Source: Acidobacteriota bacterium
GTDB taxonomy: Bacteria > Acidobacteriota > Vicinamibacteria > Vicinamibacterales > JAKQTR01
DNA: 64,000 nucleotides
Direction of reading: 5' to 3'
Assembly (NCBI GenBank): GCA_029562975.1
Contig: JAKQTR010000030.1
Coordinates: 62,001 to 126,000, forward strand
Every line of letters starts with the position of its first letter. Position 1 is the first letter of the stretch. Of the stretch, positions 1 to 9,446 are shown piece by piece. The position numbers were made by a program, and so were the translations under genes. The notes below the pieces were generated by a model that did no database searches, was not told the origin of the DNA, and worked only from the letters and a program-made list of their open reading frames with translations.

Positions 1-929
1 GCGAGGGCGGCGGCGCGATGCGCAACGCCTACGGCAACGTGGCCGCGCCCATGAACGGCTACATCTGGGACGCCTGCGTGCGGGCCGGCCTGAGCGTGCG
101 CAGCTACGGGGAGTTCACCGAGCTCGAGCCGGCGCCCGCCGGAGGCGGGCCCGGCGGCGCGAGAAAGGCCGTCGCGCGGGTTCCCGGCCTGGTCGGGCGC
201 ATCCACCCGACCTATCCCCCCTGGGACCTGTCGGTGCCGGACAACGTGCGCGTGGACGTCTGGCTCGAGGAGTTCCGCCGGTTCGAGAAGGACGGCGGGC
301 TGCCGGCGCTGAGCATCCTCCGCATCGGCGGCGACCATACGGCGGGCACGCGGGCCGGCTATCCGACGCCGCGCGCGATGATCGCCGAAAACGACGCGGC
401 GCTCGGCCGGATCGTCGAGGCCGTCAGCCGCAGCGTGTACTGGAAGGAGTCGGCGATCTTCGTCCTGGAGGACGATGCGCAGAACGGGCCGGACCACGTG
501 GACGCGCATCGATCGCCGGCATTCGTCATCAGCCCCTTCGTCAAGCGCGGCGTCGTGGACAGCACGATGTACTCGACCTCGGGCATGCTGCGGACGATGG
601 AACTCATCCTCGGCCTGCCCCCGATGAGCAACTACGACGCCGCGGCCACGCCGATGTACAACGCGTTCCAGGCCACGCCGGTGCTCACGCCCTACCGGGC
701 GCGTCCGGCGCGCATCGACGTGACGGAGAAGAACGCCGTCAATGCCTGGGGGGCCGCGGCCTCGGCGGCCATGAACATGGCCGAAGCGGATCTCTGCCCC
801 GACCTCGAGTTGAACGACATCGTCTGGCGCTCCGTCCGCGGGGCGAACCATCCGATGCCGCCTCCCGTGCGGGCCGCGTTCGTTCGAGCGCTGCCCGGAG
901 ACGATGACGACGAGGAGGACAGGGACTGA
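1..929 (+). CDS. Phosphoesterase / alkaline-phosphatase-superfamily protein, C-terminal part (5' end outside window)
   Basis: The reading frame is open back to the window edge, so only the C-terminal ~309 residues are seen; the ATG at 18 is probably internal. The visible part contains the signature EDDAQNGPDHVDAHR followed by SPFVKRGVVDST and LILGLPPMSNYD. This pattern is typical of the C-terminal alkaline-phosphatase/phospholipase C-like domain in proteins often annotated as YncE-type beta-propeller/phosphoesterase fusions. The Asp/His residues of this signature fit a metal-dependent phosphoester hydrolase that is probably exported. Whether a propeller domain precedes it cannot be seen. The tail is acidic (DDDDEEDRD). 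The family call is good; the substrate is unknown. Confidence 0.75.
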   Translation, partial: EGGGAMRNAYGNVAAPMNGYIWDACVRAGLSVRSYGEFTELEPAPAGGGPGGARKAVARVPGLVGRIHPTYPPWDLSVPDNVRVDVWLEEFRRFEKDGGLPALSILRIGGDHTAGTRAGYPTPRAMIAENDAALGRIVEAVSRSVYWKESAIFVLEDDAQNGPDHVDAHRSPAFVISPFVKRGVVDSTMYSTSGMLRTMELILGLPPMSNYDAAATPMYNAFQATPVLTPYRARPARIDVTEKNAVNAWGAAASAAMNMAEADLCPDLELNDIVWRSVRGANHPMPPPVRAAFVRALPGDDDDEEDRD

Positions 930-946
930 CGCCCGTACAAGAAAAC

Positions 947-1015
947 AGCCCATCGGTTGATGCCCCAACGGCAACGGGCCCCCATCCGTTGCCGCCAGAG
1001 CCCAACCGATGGGCT
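947..1015. repeat. Nested inverted repeats (double hairpin) downstream of the phosphoesterase gene
   Basis: An outer perfect 13-bp inverted repeat (AGCCCATCGGTTG at 947-959, its complement at 1003-1015) encloses an inner 9-bp one (CGGCAACGG at 969-977, CCGTTGCCG at 986-994, 8-nt loop). The structure starts 18 bp after the stop codon, so it could act as an intrinsic terminator, although no T-tract follows. The rest of 1016-1240 contains no gene that I can support. Confidence 0.7.
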
Positions 1016-1240
1016 CATGCCGCTTGTTATCGCAATAGCGGTGCCAGGAATCGGTTGCAGCGCTTGGCGTCGTTTCCGGCCGGATTTCGCGTTTGTTAGG
1101 AACTATTCCGCGAACGGAATCATCGGAATTCCGTCATCTGCCGGATTTATCGCCGGACGTCCGGCATTTGCGGACGCTGTCAATCAATTGACGATTGGAA
1201 TCGGCGCGCCCAGCGCACCCTCGCCGTGCGCGCGAGGAGC

Positions 1241-2938
1241 TCAGGCAGGGCCGATCAGCACGAGCATTCGCAGCGGTGCCCGGTTGAGGAAATCCACCAG
1301 CTTCGAGCCCATCCTCGGGGCGCTCGCGACGACGTGCGTCGGCACCGGCAGGCTTTCTCTCACGGCCGCGTACTCGTCGTCCGTCATGAGACACAGGCCG
1401 CTGGGGTTGGCGCGCAGGAACGCGTGAAGCTGCTCCCGATCGAAGAGCTGGTGGACGTGGCGGTTCAGGTAGAAGACGAGGCTCGGCGCGGCCACCAGGT
1501 ATGTGGCCACGGCCGGCGCCGGCCCCGTGCCTGCCCGGATGACCCGCGCAAGCTGCGGAACCGGCTGGTAGCGCTCGTAGTCGGGCAGCGATCGGATGAC
1601 GATGATCCAGAGGCTGAGGATGGCGGCCGCGGCCAGGCCGATCGCCGCGACGGCGCGCGCGTGCCGTTTCAGCGCCGCCAGAGCGGCGGCGCCTCCGATG
1701 ATCAGGACGCCGCCCGTCGCGAGCGCCCCTGCCAGATGGATCCGCCCGCCGGGCCGGCCCACGAACCAGGCGACGCCAGCGCCGGCCGCGGCGAGCGCCA
1801 CGGCAATGGCCGCGACGCTCCAGGTGGCGACTCGGTCCAGCCGCCCCGTGAGCCTGCTGCCCGCCCACGCCGCCACGAGCCCTCCGACCAGCGGCGCGGC
1901 CGCCGTCACGAACGGCAGCACGTAGAGGTCCTGCTGGCCGTTGGACAGCGAGAAGAAGGCCACGATGAGGATGATCCACAGGCCGAGCAGGAGCCGCACG
2001 CGTTCGGGCGCAACCGGACCCTCGGCGCCGGGACCGCCCCAGATCCTGGCCCATCCCCGCCCGGCGAGGACGGACCGCCACGGCACGAGCGCGAAGGCCG
2101 CGGGCAGCAGCAGCGACCACGGAAAGTAGAAGTCGCCGAGCACGACGGGCAGGTAGAACAGGGGGCCTCGATCCGGGGCGCCCACGCCGGATGTGTAGCG
2201 CGCGAGGTTCTCGCGAAGCAGGAAGGACGAAATCGCGCCCCAGCCTTCCTGCGCGCAGAGGGCCGCGTAGTACGGGGCCACGATTGCCGCGACGACGACG
2301 GCGCCCGTCGGCAGCATCAGCCGCGTGACGGTGCGCAGCCGGCCGGTCAAGGCCAGGTAGCCGGCGAAGACAAGGGCGGGGAGGGCGATGGCGACAGGCC
2401 CCTTGGTCATCACGCCGAGCCCGATGGCCGCGTACATCGCCAGCAGCCACGCGCGGCGCCTGGCCGGCTGCGGCTCGATCTCGGCGCGCGCGAAGCATGC
2501 GAGCGCCAGGCCCACGAACATCGTCGTGTAGATGTCGATGATGATCCGCCGCGAAAAGAGCAGGACGCGCGGGGAGGCCGCCAGCGTGACGGCGGCGACG
2601 AAGCCCGCGCCCGGCGAGAACGCGAGCCGGCCGAGGAAAAACGCGGTCATTACGATGACCACGGCGCCCAGGGCAATCGGCAGGCGGGCGGCGAAGAGCG
2701 ACACGCCGAACACCTTGTAGCTGGCCGCCACCGCCCAGTACGACAGCGGAGGCTTGTTCAGGCGGGGCTCGCCGTTGAAGGTCGGGCTGATGCAGTCGCC
2801 CGACGCCATCATCTCGACCGGCGTCTGCGCGTAGAACGCCTCGTTCGCGTCGATGATCGACGTGGCGCCCAGGTTCACGAAGTAGGGCAGGAGCGCCGCG
2901 GCGAGCAGGATCACCTGGAGGAGCCGGCGGCCTCGCAT
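1241..2938 (-). CDS. ArnT/PMT-type integral membrane glycosyltransferase (GT39/GT83-like)
   Basis: A 565-residue polytopic membrane protein. After the first membrane segment comes the lumenal acidic motif of lipid-linked sugar transferases (DANEAFYAQTPVEMM, ~30-44), then LNKPPLSYW (~60-68), both characteristic of ArnT / dolichyl-phosphate-mannose mannosyltransferase relatives. About ten further hydrophobic segments follow, then a C-terminal periplasmic region. Such enzymes move a sugar from a polyprenyl-phosphate donor to lipid A, proteins or glycans on the outer face of the inner membrane. The start MRGRRLLQ puts the first TM helix at the N-terminus. The gene is isolated on the minus strand, upstream of the DUF523 gene. 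The acceptor and sugar cannot be inferred. Confidence 0.85.
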   Translation of the reverse strand: MRGRRLLQVILLAAALLPYFVNLGATSIIDANEAFYAQTPVEMMASGDCISPTFNGEPRLNKPPLSYWAVAASYKVFGVSLFAARLPIALGAVVIVMTAFFLGRLAFSPGAGFVAAVTLAASPRVLLFSRRIIIDIYTTMFVGLALACFARAEIEPQPARRRAWLLAMYAAIGLGVMTKGPVAIALPALVFAGYLALTGRLRTVTRLMLPTGAVVVAAIVAPYYAALCAQEGWGAISSFLLRENLARYTSGVGAPDRGPLFYLPVVLGDFYFPWSLLLPAAFALVPWRSVLAGRGWARIWGGPGAEGPVAPERVRLLLGLWIILIVAFFSLSNGQQDLYVLPFVTAAAPLVGGLVAAWAGSRLTGRLDRVATWSVAAIAVALAAAGAGVAWFVGRPGGRIHLAGALATGGVLIIGGAAALAALKRHARAVAAIGLAAAAILSLWIIVIRSLPDYERYQPVPQLARVIRAGTGPAPAVATYLVAAPSLVFYLNRHVHQLFDREQLHAFLRANPSGLCLMTDDEYAAVRESLPVPTHVVASAPRMGSKLVDFLNRAPLRMLVLIGPA

Positions 2939-3037
2939 CGTCCCATCGTACCACCGCCGGCGCCCGAACGCCCATCCGCCGCGGCCGGTTGCCGCCGCTG
3001 CGCGGGTCCCCGCGGGCGGGCCCCGGGAGCCGGGCGG

Positions 3038-3997
3038 CTACGCGTGGTTCCGGAGCATCAGTTCAGTCGGGTGCGGATCCAGGTAGACCTGGCCGGCGAG
3101 CTGCTCGACGCGGTGGCGCCTGACGTGGCGCCTGATGAGCGCCAGGGGCACGACGAGCGGCGCCAGGCCGAGCCGGTAGTCCTCGAGGTTCGATTGCAGC
3201 TCCTGCCAAGCGTCCGCCCCGAGGAGGGGCGCGAGGCGCCCGGCCATGCGCCGCAGCACGTTCGCGTGCTTGCGCGTGGTGGCGAGCGTGGCCATGGCAT
3301 CCATGAAACGATCGCGATAGCGGATCTCGAGGTCGGCCCGCGCCATTGACGTCCCCCGCGCCGCCAGGCGGGCCAGCTCCGCCTCGATCGCCGGCGAATG
3401 AGCCAGCAGCGCCAGTTCGTGCACGGCGTGGAAGCGAATCAGGTCGTCGGGCTGCCATCGCCCGGCGAACAGCGCGCCCAGACGACGGTAGGCAAAGGCC
3501 CGCTCGACGAAGTTGTCGCGGAGCCGGAGATCCGACAGCCGTCCCTCGTCCTCGATGGGCAGGCGGGGAAAGCGCGCCATCAGCGCCTCGGCGAACAGCC
3601 CCCGGCCCGTCCGGAGCGCCGCGCCGGAGCCGCCGGACACTGTCACCCGCTCCATGCCGCAGCTGGGCGAGTCCTTCTTGAGGACGTACCCCGAGAGGCC
3701 CTCTCCGGCCAGCGCCTCGGTGCGGGCCCGCGACCATTCCCGCATCTGCGCCGTGATGTCGCGGCCGCTCTTCGTGGTGACCATCCGGACCTCGCCGTCC
3801 GCCGTGCGCGTCAGCCGGAGCGTTTCGCGCGGCACGCCGAGGCCCAGCTCCACTTCCGGGCACACCGGAATCCACTCGACGAACCTTCCGAAGGTCTCGA
3901 CGAGGAGAGGGTTCCGTTTATGGCCCCCGTCGAAGCGGACCGCCTGGCCGAGCAGGCACGAGGAGACGCCGATGCGGATCGCGGGAGGGGCAGCCAT
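3038..3997 (-). CDS. DUF523 and DUF1722 (YbgA-like) protein
   Basis: A 319-residue protein with two recognisable domains. The N-terminal DUF523 contains SSCLLGQAVRFDGGHK (~10-25) and the Cys motif KDSPSCGM (~103-110). The C-terminal DUF1722/YbgA domain is helical and contains LIRFHAVHELALLAHSP. The conserved cysteines suggest metal or thiol chemistry, but no biochemical role is established for the family. The frame stays open upstream, but the Arg-rich extension looks like GC-rich non-coding sequence, so I chose the ATG at 3997, where DUF523 similarity begins. It lies 40 bp inside the gap before the upstream membrane glycosyltransferase gene, on the same strand but not clearly in an operon. 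Confidence 0.85.
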   Translation of the reverse strand: MAAPPAIRIGVSSCLLGQAVRFDGGHKRNPLLVETFGRFVEWIPVCPEVELGLGVPRETLRLTRTADGEVRMVTTKSGRDITAQMREWSRARTEALAGEGLSGYVLKKDSPSCGMERVTVSGGSGAALRTGRGLFAEALMARFPRLPIEDEGRLSDLRLRDNFVERAFAYRRLGALFAGRWQPDDLIRFHAVHELALLAHSPAIEAELARLAARGTSMARADLEIRYRDRFMDAMATLATTRKHANVLRRMAGRLAPLLGADAWQELQSNLEDYRLGLAPLVVPLALIRRHVRRHRVEQLAGQVYLDPHPTELMLRNHA

Positions 3998-4521
3998 CAG
4001 GCGATGATACTCGGGGCGCCGGATGCGGTCCCCTCGGGCTCTCTGCCTCCTGTTCCTTCTCCGACGGACCCCTCGACGAGCGCATCGCGCTCCCTCCGGA
4101 GCGTCCCCCAGGCTCGGCCGGCTCGCACCACATCGCGTCGCCCGCCTCGCCCGGAGTGCGGCGGGCGCGGCAGCTGCCTCGCGGCGTCGCGTTCGGGGCG
4201 GCTTCCGCCCGCGGGCGCGCACGGTGAGGCGGCCGGCGACGAACCGGCGCAGCCTGCGCTCGGGCGGGAGCTAGCCGTCGGCCTGGATCTCGCCGCGGTG
4301 TCAACGCCGGGCGGCGCGGAGACAGGCGGCGGTGAGCCCCAGGTCGAATGCGGCCGGCAGCGCCGGTGATGGGCGCCGCCGGGTCCGGAGCGAGGGCGCT
4401 TCACGATGCCTGTGATGGGCCCGGCCAGCGCATCGACATCGAGCGCCGACGGCGATTTGCTACAATCCGCCGCGTCGGGCCGCCGGCGCCGGACCGCGGC
4501 TGCAGGCGGCGGAGGGATGTC
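3998..4521. other. Intergenic region between divergent genes; no gene seen
   Basis: This 524-bp gap separates the DUF523 gene (minus) from the secreted glycosidase gene (plus). It is very GC-rich and its open frames are Arg/Pro/Ala-rich without any recognisable motif. The only element I can support is the extended -10-like sequence close to the glycosidase start. Confidence 0.5.
4458..4466 (+). promoter_or_regulatory. Candidate extended -10 promoter element for the glycosidase gene
   Basis: TGCTACAAT matches an extended -10 (TGn + TACAAT) 55 bp upstream of the ATG at 4522, in an otherwise GC-saturated region. No good -35 is seen at normal spacing. A GGAGGG Shine-Dalgarno sequence lies at 4511-4516. 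Confidence 0.45.
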
Positions 4522-7218
4522 ATGCCCGGCCTCGGCACGCGCGGCCGCCTGCTCGGAGTCCTGTTCGCGGCGCTCGGCTCGGCGGCCGGCCCGGGGGCGC
4601 TTTCGCCGCCGTCTGCGTCGCAGGACGCGATGCCTGCCGCCAGCCGCGTTCTCGCGCGGTTCGCGCGCGAGGACAATCCGATTGCCCTCCGCGGCCCGGC
4701 GCGGCCCGGCCGTTACCTCGAGGCGTCGGGCCGCAAGGCGGCGCTCATCGGACGCGAGGACGGCAGCTTCGAGGCGTGGGTCTATCCGCTCAAGGTGCTC
4801 CACGACTTCAGCCTCTCGTTCAGGACGCCGGACTATGCCGAGCCGATCCCGGGCGCGAGCGTGGCGTCGGCGGTGGACGTGCGGCCCGAAGCGAGCACCG
4901 TGCGCTACGCCCACGCCGCCTTCACCGCGGACGCGACGTGGCTGGTGCCCCTGTCGGAGACCGGCGCGCTGGTGCTGCTCGACGTGAGCGCGTCGCAGCC
5001 GCTGCAGGTCGTGGTGAAGTTCAGAGCGGACCTCAAGCCGATGTGGCCGGCGGCCCTCGGCGGCCAGTACAGCTACTGGGACCCGGCCACGAAGGCGTAC
5101 GTGCTCGGCGAGGCGAGCGGCAGGCACGCGGCGATGATCGGATCCCCCCTCGGCCTGGACCCGCCGGAGCAGCCGGCGCACAACCTGCCGGACGCCCCCT
5201 CGCAGTTCACGATCGCCGTGACGCCCGAGGAGGCGGCGCGGGGCCTCGTGCCGATCGCGATCGCCGCGAGCGTGGACGGGTTGACGGGCGCGCGGGCGGC
5301 ATACGATCGCCTGCTCTCGTCGGCCGACACGGCGTACCGGGAATCCGCGGCGCACTACCGCAGGCTGCGCGAGGAGCTGACGAGCATCGACAGCCCCGAC
5401 GACCGGCTCGACCTCGCGTTCGAGTGGGGCAAGGTCGCCCTCGACAAGGGCTTCGTCTGCAATCCGCACCTGGGCTGCGGTCTCGTCGCCGGCCTGGGGC
5501 CGTCGGGCGCGAGCGAGCGCCCCGGGTTCGGCTGGTTCTTCGGGGGCGACGCGTTCATCAACGCGTGGGCCATGACCGCGTACGGCGACTTCGACACGGT
5601 GAGGCGGGCGCTTGAGTTTCTGCGCCAGCGCCAGCGGGCCGACGGCAAGATGATGCACGAGCTGTCGCAGGGCGCGGGGTACCTGAAGTGGTTCGAGGAG
5701 TTCCCGTACGGCTACTACCACGCCGACACGACGCCGCTCTATATCATCGCGGTGCGCGACTACGTCCGCGCAAGCGGCGACACGGCCCTCGCCCGCGAGT
5801 TCTGGCCGTCAATCGAGCGGGCCTACCAGTACTGCGTCTCCACCGACGAGGATGGCGACGGATTGATGGACAACACGAAGGCCGGCCTGGCCGCCGTCGA
5901 AACCGGCGCGCTCCGCCAGCGCGACGTGCTGACCGACGTCTACCTCGGCGCGGCATGGACCGAGGCCGCGGAGGCGGCGGCCGAACTGGCCTCTGCCGGG
6001 GGCGGCGCGCTGGCCCCCTCGGCCCGCGACGCCGCGGCCAGGGCCCGGGCCGCGCTGAACCGGCGCTTCCTGGACGATGAGGGGCGACGGATCTTCTTCG
6101 CGCGGATGAAGGACGGGCGGGGACAGGCCGAGCCGACCGCGTGGCCGGGATTCGGCCTCTGGCGGGGGGTGTTCGACGCGTCCCGGCCGGCCGTGGCCGG
6201 CGCGCTCGACGATCTCGCGGGCGCCGGGGTGGGGACGGACTGGGGCGCGCGCATGCTGTCGATCGACAGCGCGCGCTACGGCCCGCTCAGCTACAACAAC
6301 GGCGCGGTGTGGCCGTTCCTGACGGGCTTCGCCGCGCTGGCGCTGTACGCGCACGGCAGGCCTGATGCGGCGTGGGCCTACCTGGACGGCACGGCGGACC
6401 TGACCTTCATCGAGTCGCGCGGGTACGTCGCGGAGCTGTTCTCCGGCGACCGCCTGCGGTCCCTCGACGCGGCCGTGCCTCATCAGCTCTTCGCCACGGC
6501 CGGCGTCGTCTCGACGCTTCTGCGGGGGCTGCTCGGCCTGGCCGCGCTGCCGGCTGAGACCCGCGACGGCCTCGCGCTCCCCGACCGCCTGGCGATCGCG
6601 CCCCAGCTTCCGGCGGGCTGGACGCGGCTCGACGTCCGCAACCTGCGATGGCGCGGGATTGCCGCCGATGTCTCCGTCAGGAGGGATGCGGCCGGTTTCT
6701 CGGCGGCCGTCACCCCGCGGGGAGGCACCCTGCCCATCGAGCTTCGGGCCGTTCTGCCGCCGGGCTCGCACCCGCTGGCCCGCGACGCCCGCTGGCGGCC
6801 CGTCGCAGCAACGACAGGCCCCTCGAGGGGACTGTCTTTCTGGCGCGTCGAAAAGGTGTCGGCCCCGTCGGTCTTCTCGCTCCGGGCCACGCCTGGCATC
6901 CAGGTGATCCCCGTCCACTCCCCGCTCAGCCACGGTGACGCGCCGGCCCGGCTGCGCGTCATCGACGCCGCCTGCGACGGCGACACGTACACCCTGCGCG
7001 TCGAGGGGCGGCGCGGCCGCCGCTACGATATCCGGCTGCTCGCCCCGGACGTGCAGGCGGTGACCGGCGCGGAGCTGCTGCCGCCGTCCCCCGCCGATCG
7101 CCCGGGGGAACGCGTGCTCCGCGTCCAGTTGCCGCCGGCGCCGGCCGCCGCGCCGCGGGCGGTCCTGTCCCGCGCCGACTGGGCCACGATCGCGATCACC
7201 GTCCGCGTCAGCCGCTGA
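4522..7218 (+). CDS. Secreted glycogen-debranching-type / six-hairpin glycoside hydrolase
   Basis: 898 residues. A signal-peptide-like N-terminus (GTRGRLLGVLFAALGSAAG) points to export. The centre carries motifs of the amylo-alpha-1,6-glucosidase / six-hairpin glycosidase group: GFGWFFGGDAFINAWAM (~335-351), then FPYGYYHADTTPLYIIAVRD and DEDGDGLMDNT, and later YGPLSYNNGAVWPFLTGFAA, all consistent with an (alpha/alpha)6 toroid with acidic catalytic residues. A C-terminal beta-rich region follows. The start ATG at 4522 has a good Shine-Dalgarno sequence and gives a clean signal peptide. It probably cleaves alpha-glucans or related polysaccharides outside the cytoplasm. Convergent with the membrane mannosyltransferase gene downstream. 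The exact substrate is not readable from the sequence. Confidence 0.75.
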   Translation: MPGLGTRGRLLGVLFAALGSAAGPGALSPPSASQDAMPAASRVLARFAREDNPIALRGPARPGRYLEASGRKAALIGREDGSFEAWVYPLKVLHDFSLSFRTPDYAEPIPGASVASAVDVRPEASTVRYAHAAFTADATWLVPLSETGALVLLDVSASQPLQVVVKFRADLKPMWPAALGGQYSYWDPATKAYVLGEASGRHAAMIGSPLGLDPPEQPAHNLPDAPSQFTIAVTPEEAARGLVPIAIAASVDGLTGARAAYDRLLSSADTAYRESAAHYRRLREELTSIDSPDDRLDLAFEWGKVALDKGFVCNPHLGCGLVAGLGPSGASERPGFGWFFGGDAFINAWAMTAYGDFDTVRRALEFLRQRQRADGKMMHELSQGAGYLKWFEEFPYGYYHADTTPLYIIAVRDYVRASGDTALAREFWPSIERAYQYCVSTDEDGDGLMDNTKAGLAAVETGALRQRDVLTDVYLGAAWTEAAEAAAELASAGGGALAPSARDAAARARAALNRRFLDDEGRRIFFARMKDGRGQAEPTAWPGFGLWRGVFDASRPAVAGALDDLAGAGVGTDWGARMLSIDSARYGPLSYNNGAVWPFLTGFAALALYAHGRPDAAWAYLDGTADLTFIESRGYVAELFSGDRLRSLDAAVPHQLFATAGVVSTLLRGLLGLAALPAETRDGLALPDRLAIAPQLPAGWTRLDVRNLRWRGIAADVSVRRDAAGFSAAVTPRGGTLPIELRAVLPPGSHPLARDARWRPVAATTGPSRGLSFWRVEKVSAPSVFSLRATPGIQVIPVHSPLSHGDAPARLRVIDAACDGDTYTLRVEGRRGRRYDIRLLAPDVQAVTGAELLPPSPADRPGERVLRVQLPPAPAAAPRAVLSRADWATIAITVRVSR

Positions 7219-7274
7219 CGGCAGGCGGCGCGCTCCGGGTGCCCCGCAGCGGTGGCGTTCGCGCCTCGGAACGT

Positions 7275-7293
7275 GCCGCCCTTGTCGGGCGGC
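7275..7293. terminator. GC hairpin between convergent genes
   Basis: GCCGCCC at 7275-7281 pairs with GGGCGGC at 7287-7293 around a 5-nt loop (TTGTC), in the gap between the glycosidase stop and the convergent membrane-protein stop. There is no T-tract; it may be a bidirectional or Rho-independent-like terminator. Confidence 0.5.
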
Positions 7294-7351
7294 GGCCTGC
7301 TCAGGCGTCCGGCCGCGGCTCGATATCGGCCGCTGCACCGGCGGCCGGAGA

Positions 7352-8584
7352 TCAGAAGATCGGGTGGAGGTTGGTGAAGAGCGTCAGGCAGAGCATGTAG
7401 AGGGCCGCCGAGATCACGAGCACGCCCTTCCGCAGGATGACCGGCCGCAGCATGGCGAGGACGAAGAAGAACGGGAACAGCACGGCGCAGTAGCGCCCGA
7501 GCCCCTCGAAGACGCCCGACGACAGCGGCACCCAGAGGTTCGCCGCCATGAGGATCACGTAGGGCGCGCCGGCCAGCCGGCCGACGGCCGGCAGTGACAG
7601 GATGACGACGAGAGCCGTCAGGCCGTTGAGCACGTCGTAGGGGGCCTGCGGAGTGGTGGTCAGGTACTCGTAGGGCCGGGTCGCCAGTTCGCGCAGCAGC
7701 GACACGATCGGCTCCACGGCCGAGCCGGCAATCGAGTAGTTCCAGCGCTGGATGCTGTAGCTCCACTCCAGGTACGATCCGCTCAGCGAATCGACGTAAA
7801 CCGAGTAGAGCACGAGTCCCAGGGGCACGAGCGCGGTGGCGATCAGGGCCCTGCGCCTCGCGGCGGGTTCCTTTCCCGCCGACCTCCAGGCCAGAAGGGC
7901 GAGCGCGGGCAGCGCCAGGATGCCGTTCACCCGCGTGGCGCTGGCCAGCGCGCCCGCGAGGGCGCCCAGCCACCAGCGCTTCGTTCGGAACCCGTAGAAC
8001 GCGGCGACGGTGAAGAGCAGGAACAGCGCCTCGGAATACACCACCCCGTAGAAGAACGCGAACGGGAACGCGCTGGCGAAGACCACGGTCCGTTCGGCGC
8101 CGGCCCGCGGCAGGTACGTCCGCGCCAGCCGGTACAGCCCCACCATCGCCAGGACGTAGGCGCCCCAGGAGATGATCACGCCGGCGAAGTACAGGTTCTC
8201 CCGCCCGCCGCCGAGCGCCAGGCCCAGGTACCGCATCAGCAAGGGGTAGACGGGAAAGAACGCGAGGTTGTTGCGGCCTCCTTCGACGAAGTCGTACCCG
8301 TAGCGGGCGATGCCGAAGTACCAGCCGGAGTCGTACCGCGCGAACGTGTCCCACAGGAGGTGCGTGCGCTCGCCGACGCAGAACTGCTGGCGCTGGGCCA
8401 GCGGGAAGAGCACGTTCGAGAAGAAGGCGAGGGCCGCCGTGGCGGTGCGGACCGACAGCGCGAACAGCACGATGCGGAACGTCGCGCTGCGGCCCGCTCG
8501 CCGGCCGCACGCCGCCGCGCCGGCGCGCGCGCGGGCCGCGGCCGATTGGACGGACTTGCGCAACCACGATCCCAGGGTCGGCAT
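7352..8584 (-). CDS. PIG-V-like mannosyltransferase family membrane protein
   Basis: 410 residues with about ten hydrophobic segments. After the first TM helix comes WDTFARYDSGWYFGIARYGYD, the W-D-x-x-x-Y-x-x-x-W/Y pattern of the PIG-V / GT76-like family, followed by NNLAFFPVYPLLMRYLG. These enzymes use polyprenyl-phosphate-linked sugars at the membrane; in bacteria the acceptor is usually unknown. The frame extends upstream, but the ATG at 8584 places a short basic tail before the first TM segment and is the better start. It is divergent from the methyltransferase gene, with about 140 bp between them. Confidence 0.75.
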   Translation of the reverse strand: MPTLGSWLRKSVQSAAARARAGAAACGRRAGRSATFRIVLFALSVRTATAALAFFSNVLFPLAQRQQFCVGERTHLLWDTFARYDSGWYFGIARYGYDFVEGGRNNLAFFPVYPLLMRYLGLALGGGRENLYFAGVIISWGAYVLAMVGLYRLARTYLPRAGAERTVVFASAFPFAFFYGVVYSEALFLLFTVAAFYGFRTKRWWLGALAGALASATRVNGILALPALALLAWRSAGKEPAARRRALIATALVPLGLVLYSVYVDSLSGSYLEWSYSIQRWNYSIAGSAVEPIVSLLRELATRPYEYLTTTPQAPYDVLNGLTALVVILSLPAVGRLAGAPYVILMAANLWVPLSSGVFEGLGRYCAVLFPFFFVLAMLRPVILRKGVLVISAALYMLCLTLFTNLHPIF

Positions 8585-8723
8585 GGCAGGCGCGCGCGAT
8601 TCTACTCCAGCGCCGGGCGGGGCGCCACGCTGCAGCGCAAGCCGGGTCGGCGGCACGCCTGGCGCGGCGATTGGGGCCGCCGGATGATGTAGAGTGGGAC
8701 TCGCGCCGCAACGGAGGTGCGGG

Positions 8724-9446
8724 ATGGCCGACGGGTTCTACACGTGGTTCACCGAGCGCCGGCTCACCCGCTTCGGCGGGTCGCGCCGCCAGCGCATCGA
8801 GCGCAGCCGGCTGGCGCTGCTGGCCCGCCACGCGCACGCCCCGGGCGACCTGGTTGAGATCGGGCCGGGCACGGGCAGTCTGCTGAAGCCGCTCACGGAG
8901 GCCGGGTGGCGCTATCGGGCCGTCGAGGCCAGCCCCGCGCTGGCGGCCGACCTCCGGTCGCGCGGCGCGGACGTCATCGAGGCGTGGGCTCCGCCGTTCC
9001 CGCTCGCCGACGCCAGCTCGGACGTCGTCTATGCGGACCAGGTCCTCGAGCACATGAACGGCATCGAGGGGGCCCGCGCGTTCGCCGCCGAGTCGTTCCG
9101 GGTCCTGCGTCCCGGCGGGGTGTTGTTCGTCGTGGTCCCCGACTACTTGAAGGAACGGACGTTCTTCTGGGACGTGGACTACACGCACAACTTCGTGACG
9201 ACCGAGCGCCGCGTCCGTCAGCTGCTCGGCGACCACGGCTTCCGGATTGAGCGGGTCGTCCGCAGCATCGGGGCGAGCACCGGCATCGGCCGCGATCTGC
9301 TGGCCGCGGCCTCGGCGCTTGCCAACGTGCCCGGCCTGAACGCGCTGTCCCGCTGGACGAAGACGGAGGACATCCTGTTCCGGGTCCGCAAGAACTTCTT
9401 CGAGACGCTCGCGTTCGTCGCCCGGAAACCGGCCCCGCCGCAATGA
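8724..9446 (+). CDS. SAM-dependent class I methyltransferase
   Basis: 240 residues. Motif I VEIGPGTGSLL (~46-56) binds S-adenosylmethionine; the acidic post-I residue and the FPLADASSDVVYADQVLEHM stretch are typical of Methyltransf_11/25 proteins. The ATG at 8724 follows a GGAGG Shine-Dalgarno sequence at 8713-8717; an upstream ATG has none. Its last four bases overlap the next gene (ATGA), so the two are probably translationally coupled. With the flippase-like and radical SAM genes it looks like part of a lipid or glycan modification operon. The substrate is unknown. Confidence 0.8.
   Translation: MADGFYTWFTERRLTRFGGSRRQRIERSRLALLARHAHAPGDLVEIGPGTGSLLKPLTEAGWRYRAVEASPALAADLRSRGADVIEAWAPPFPLADASSDVVYADQVLEHMNGIEGARAFAAESFRVLRPGGVLFVVVPDYLKERTFFWDVDYTHNFVTTERRVRQLLGDHGFRIERVVRSIGASTGIGRDLLAAASALANVPGLNALSRWTKTEDILFRVRKNFFETLAFVARKPAPPQ

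Noticed and set aside
957-3349. Long plus-strand open frames across the ArnT-like gene
   Set aside because: Arg/Gln/Gly-rich translation without motifs, antisense to a clear membrane glycosyltransferase; a GC-skew artefact.
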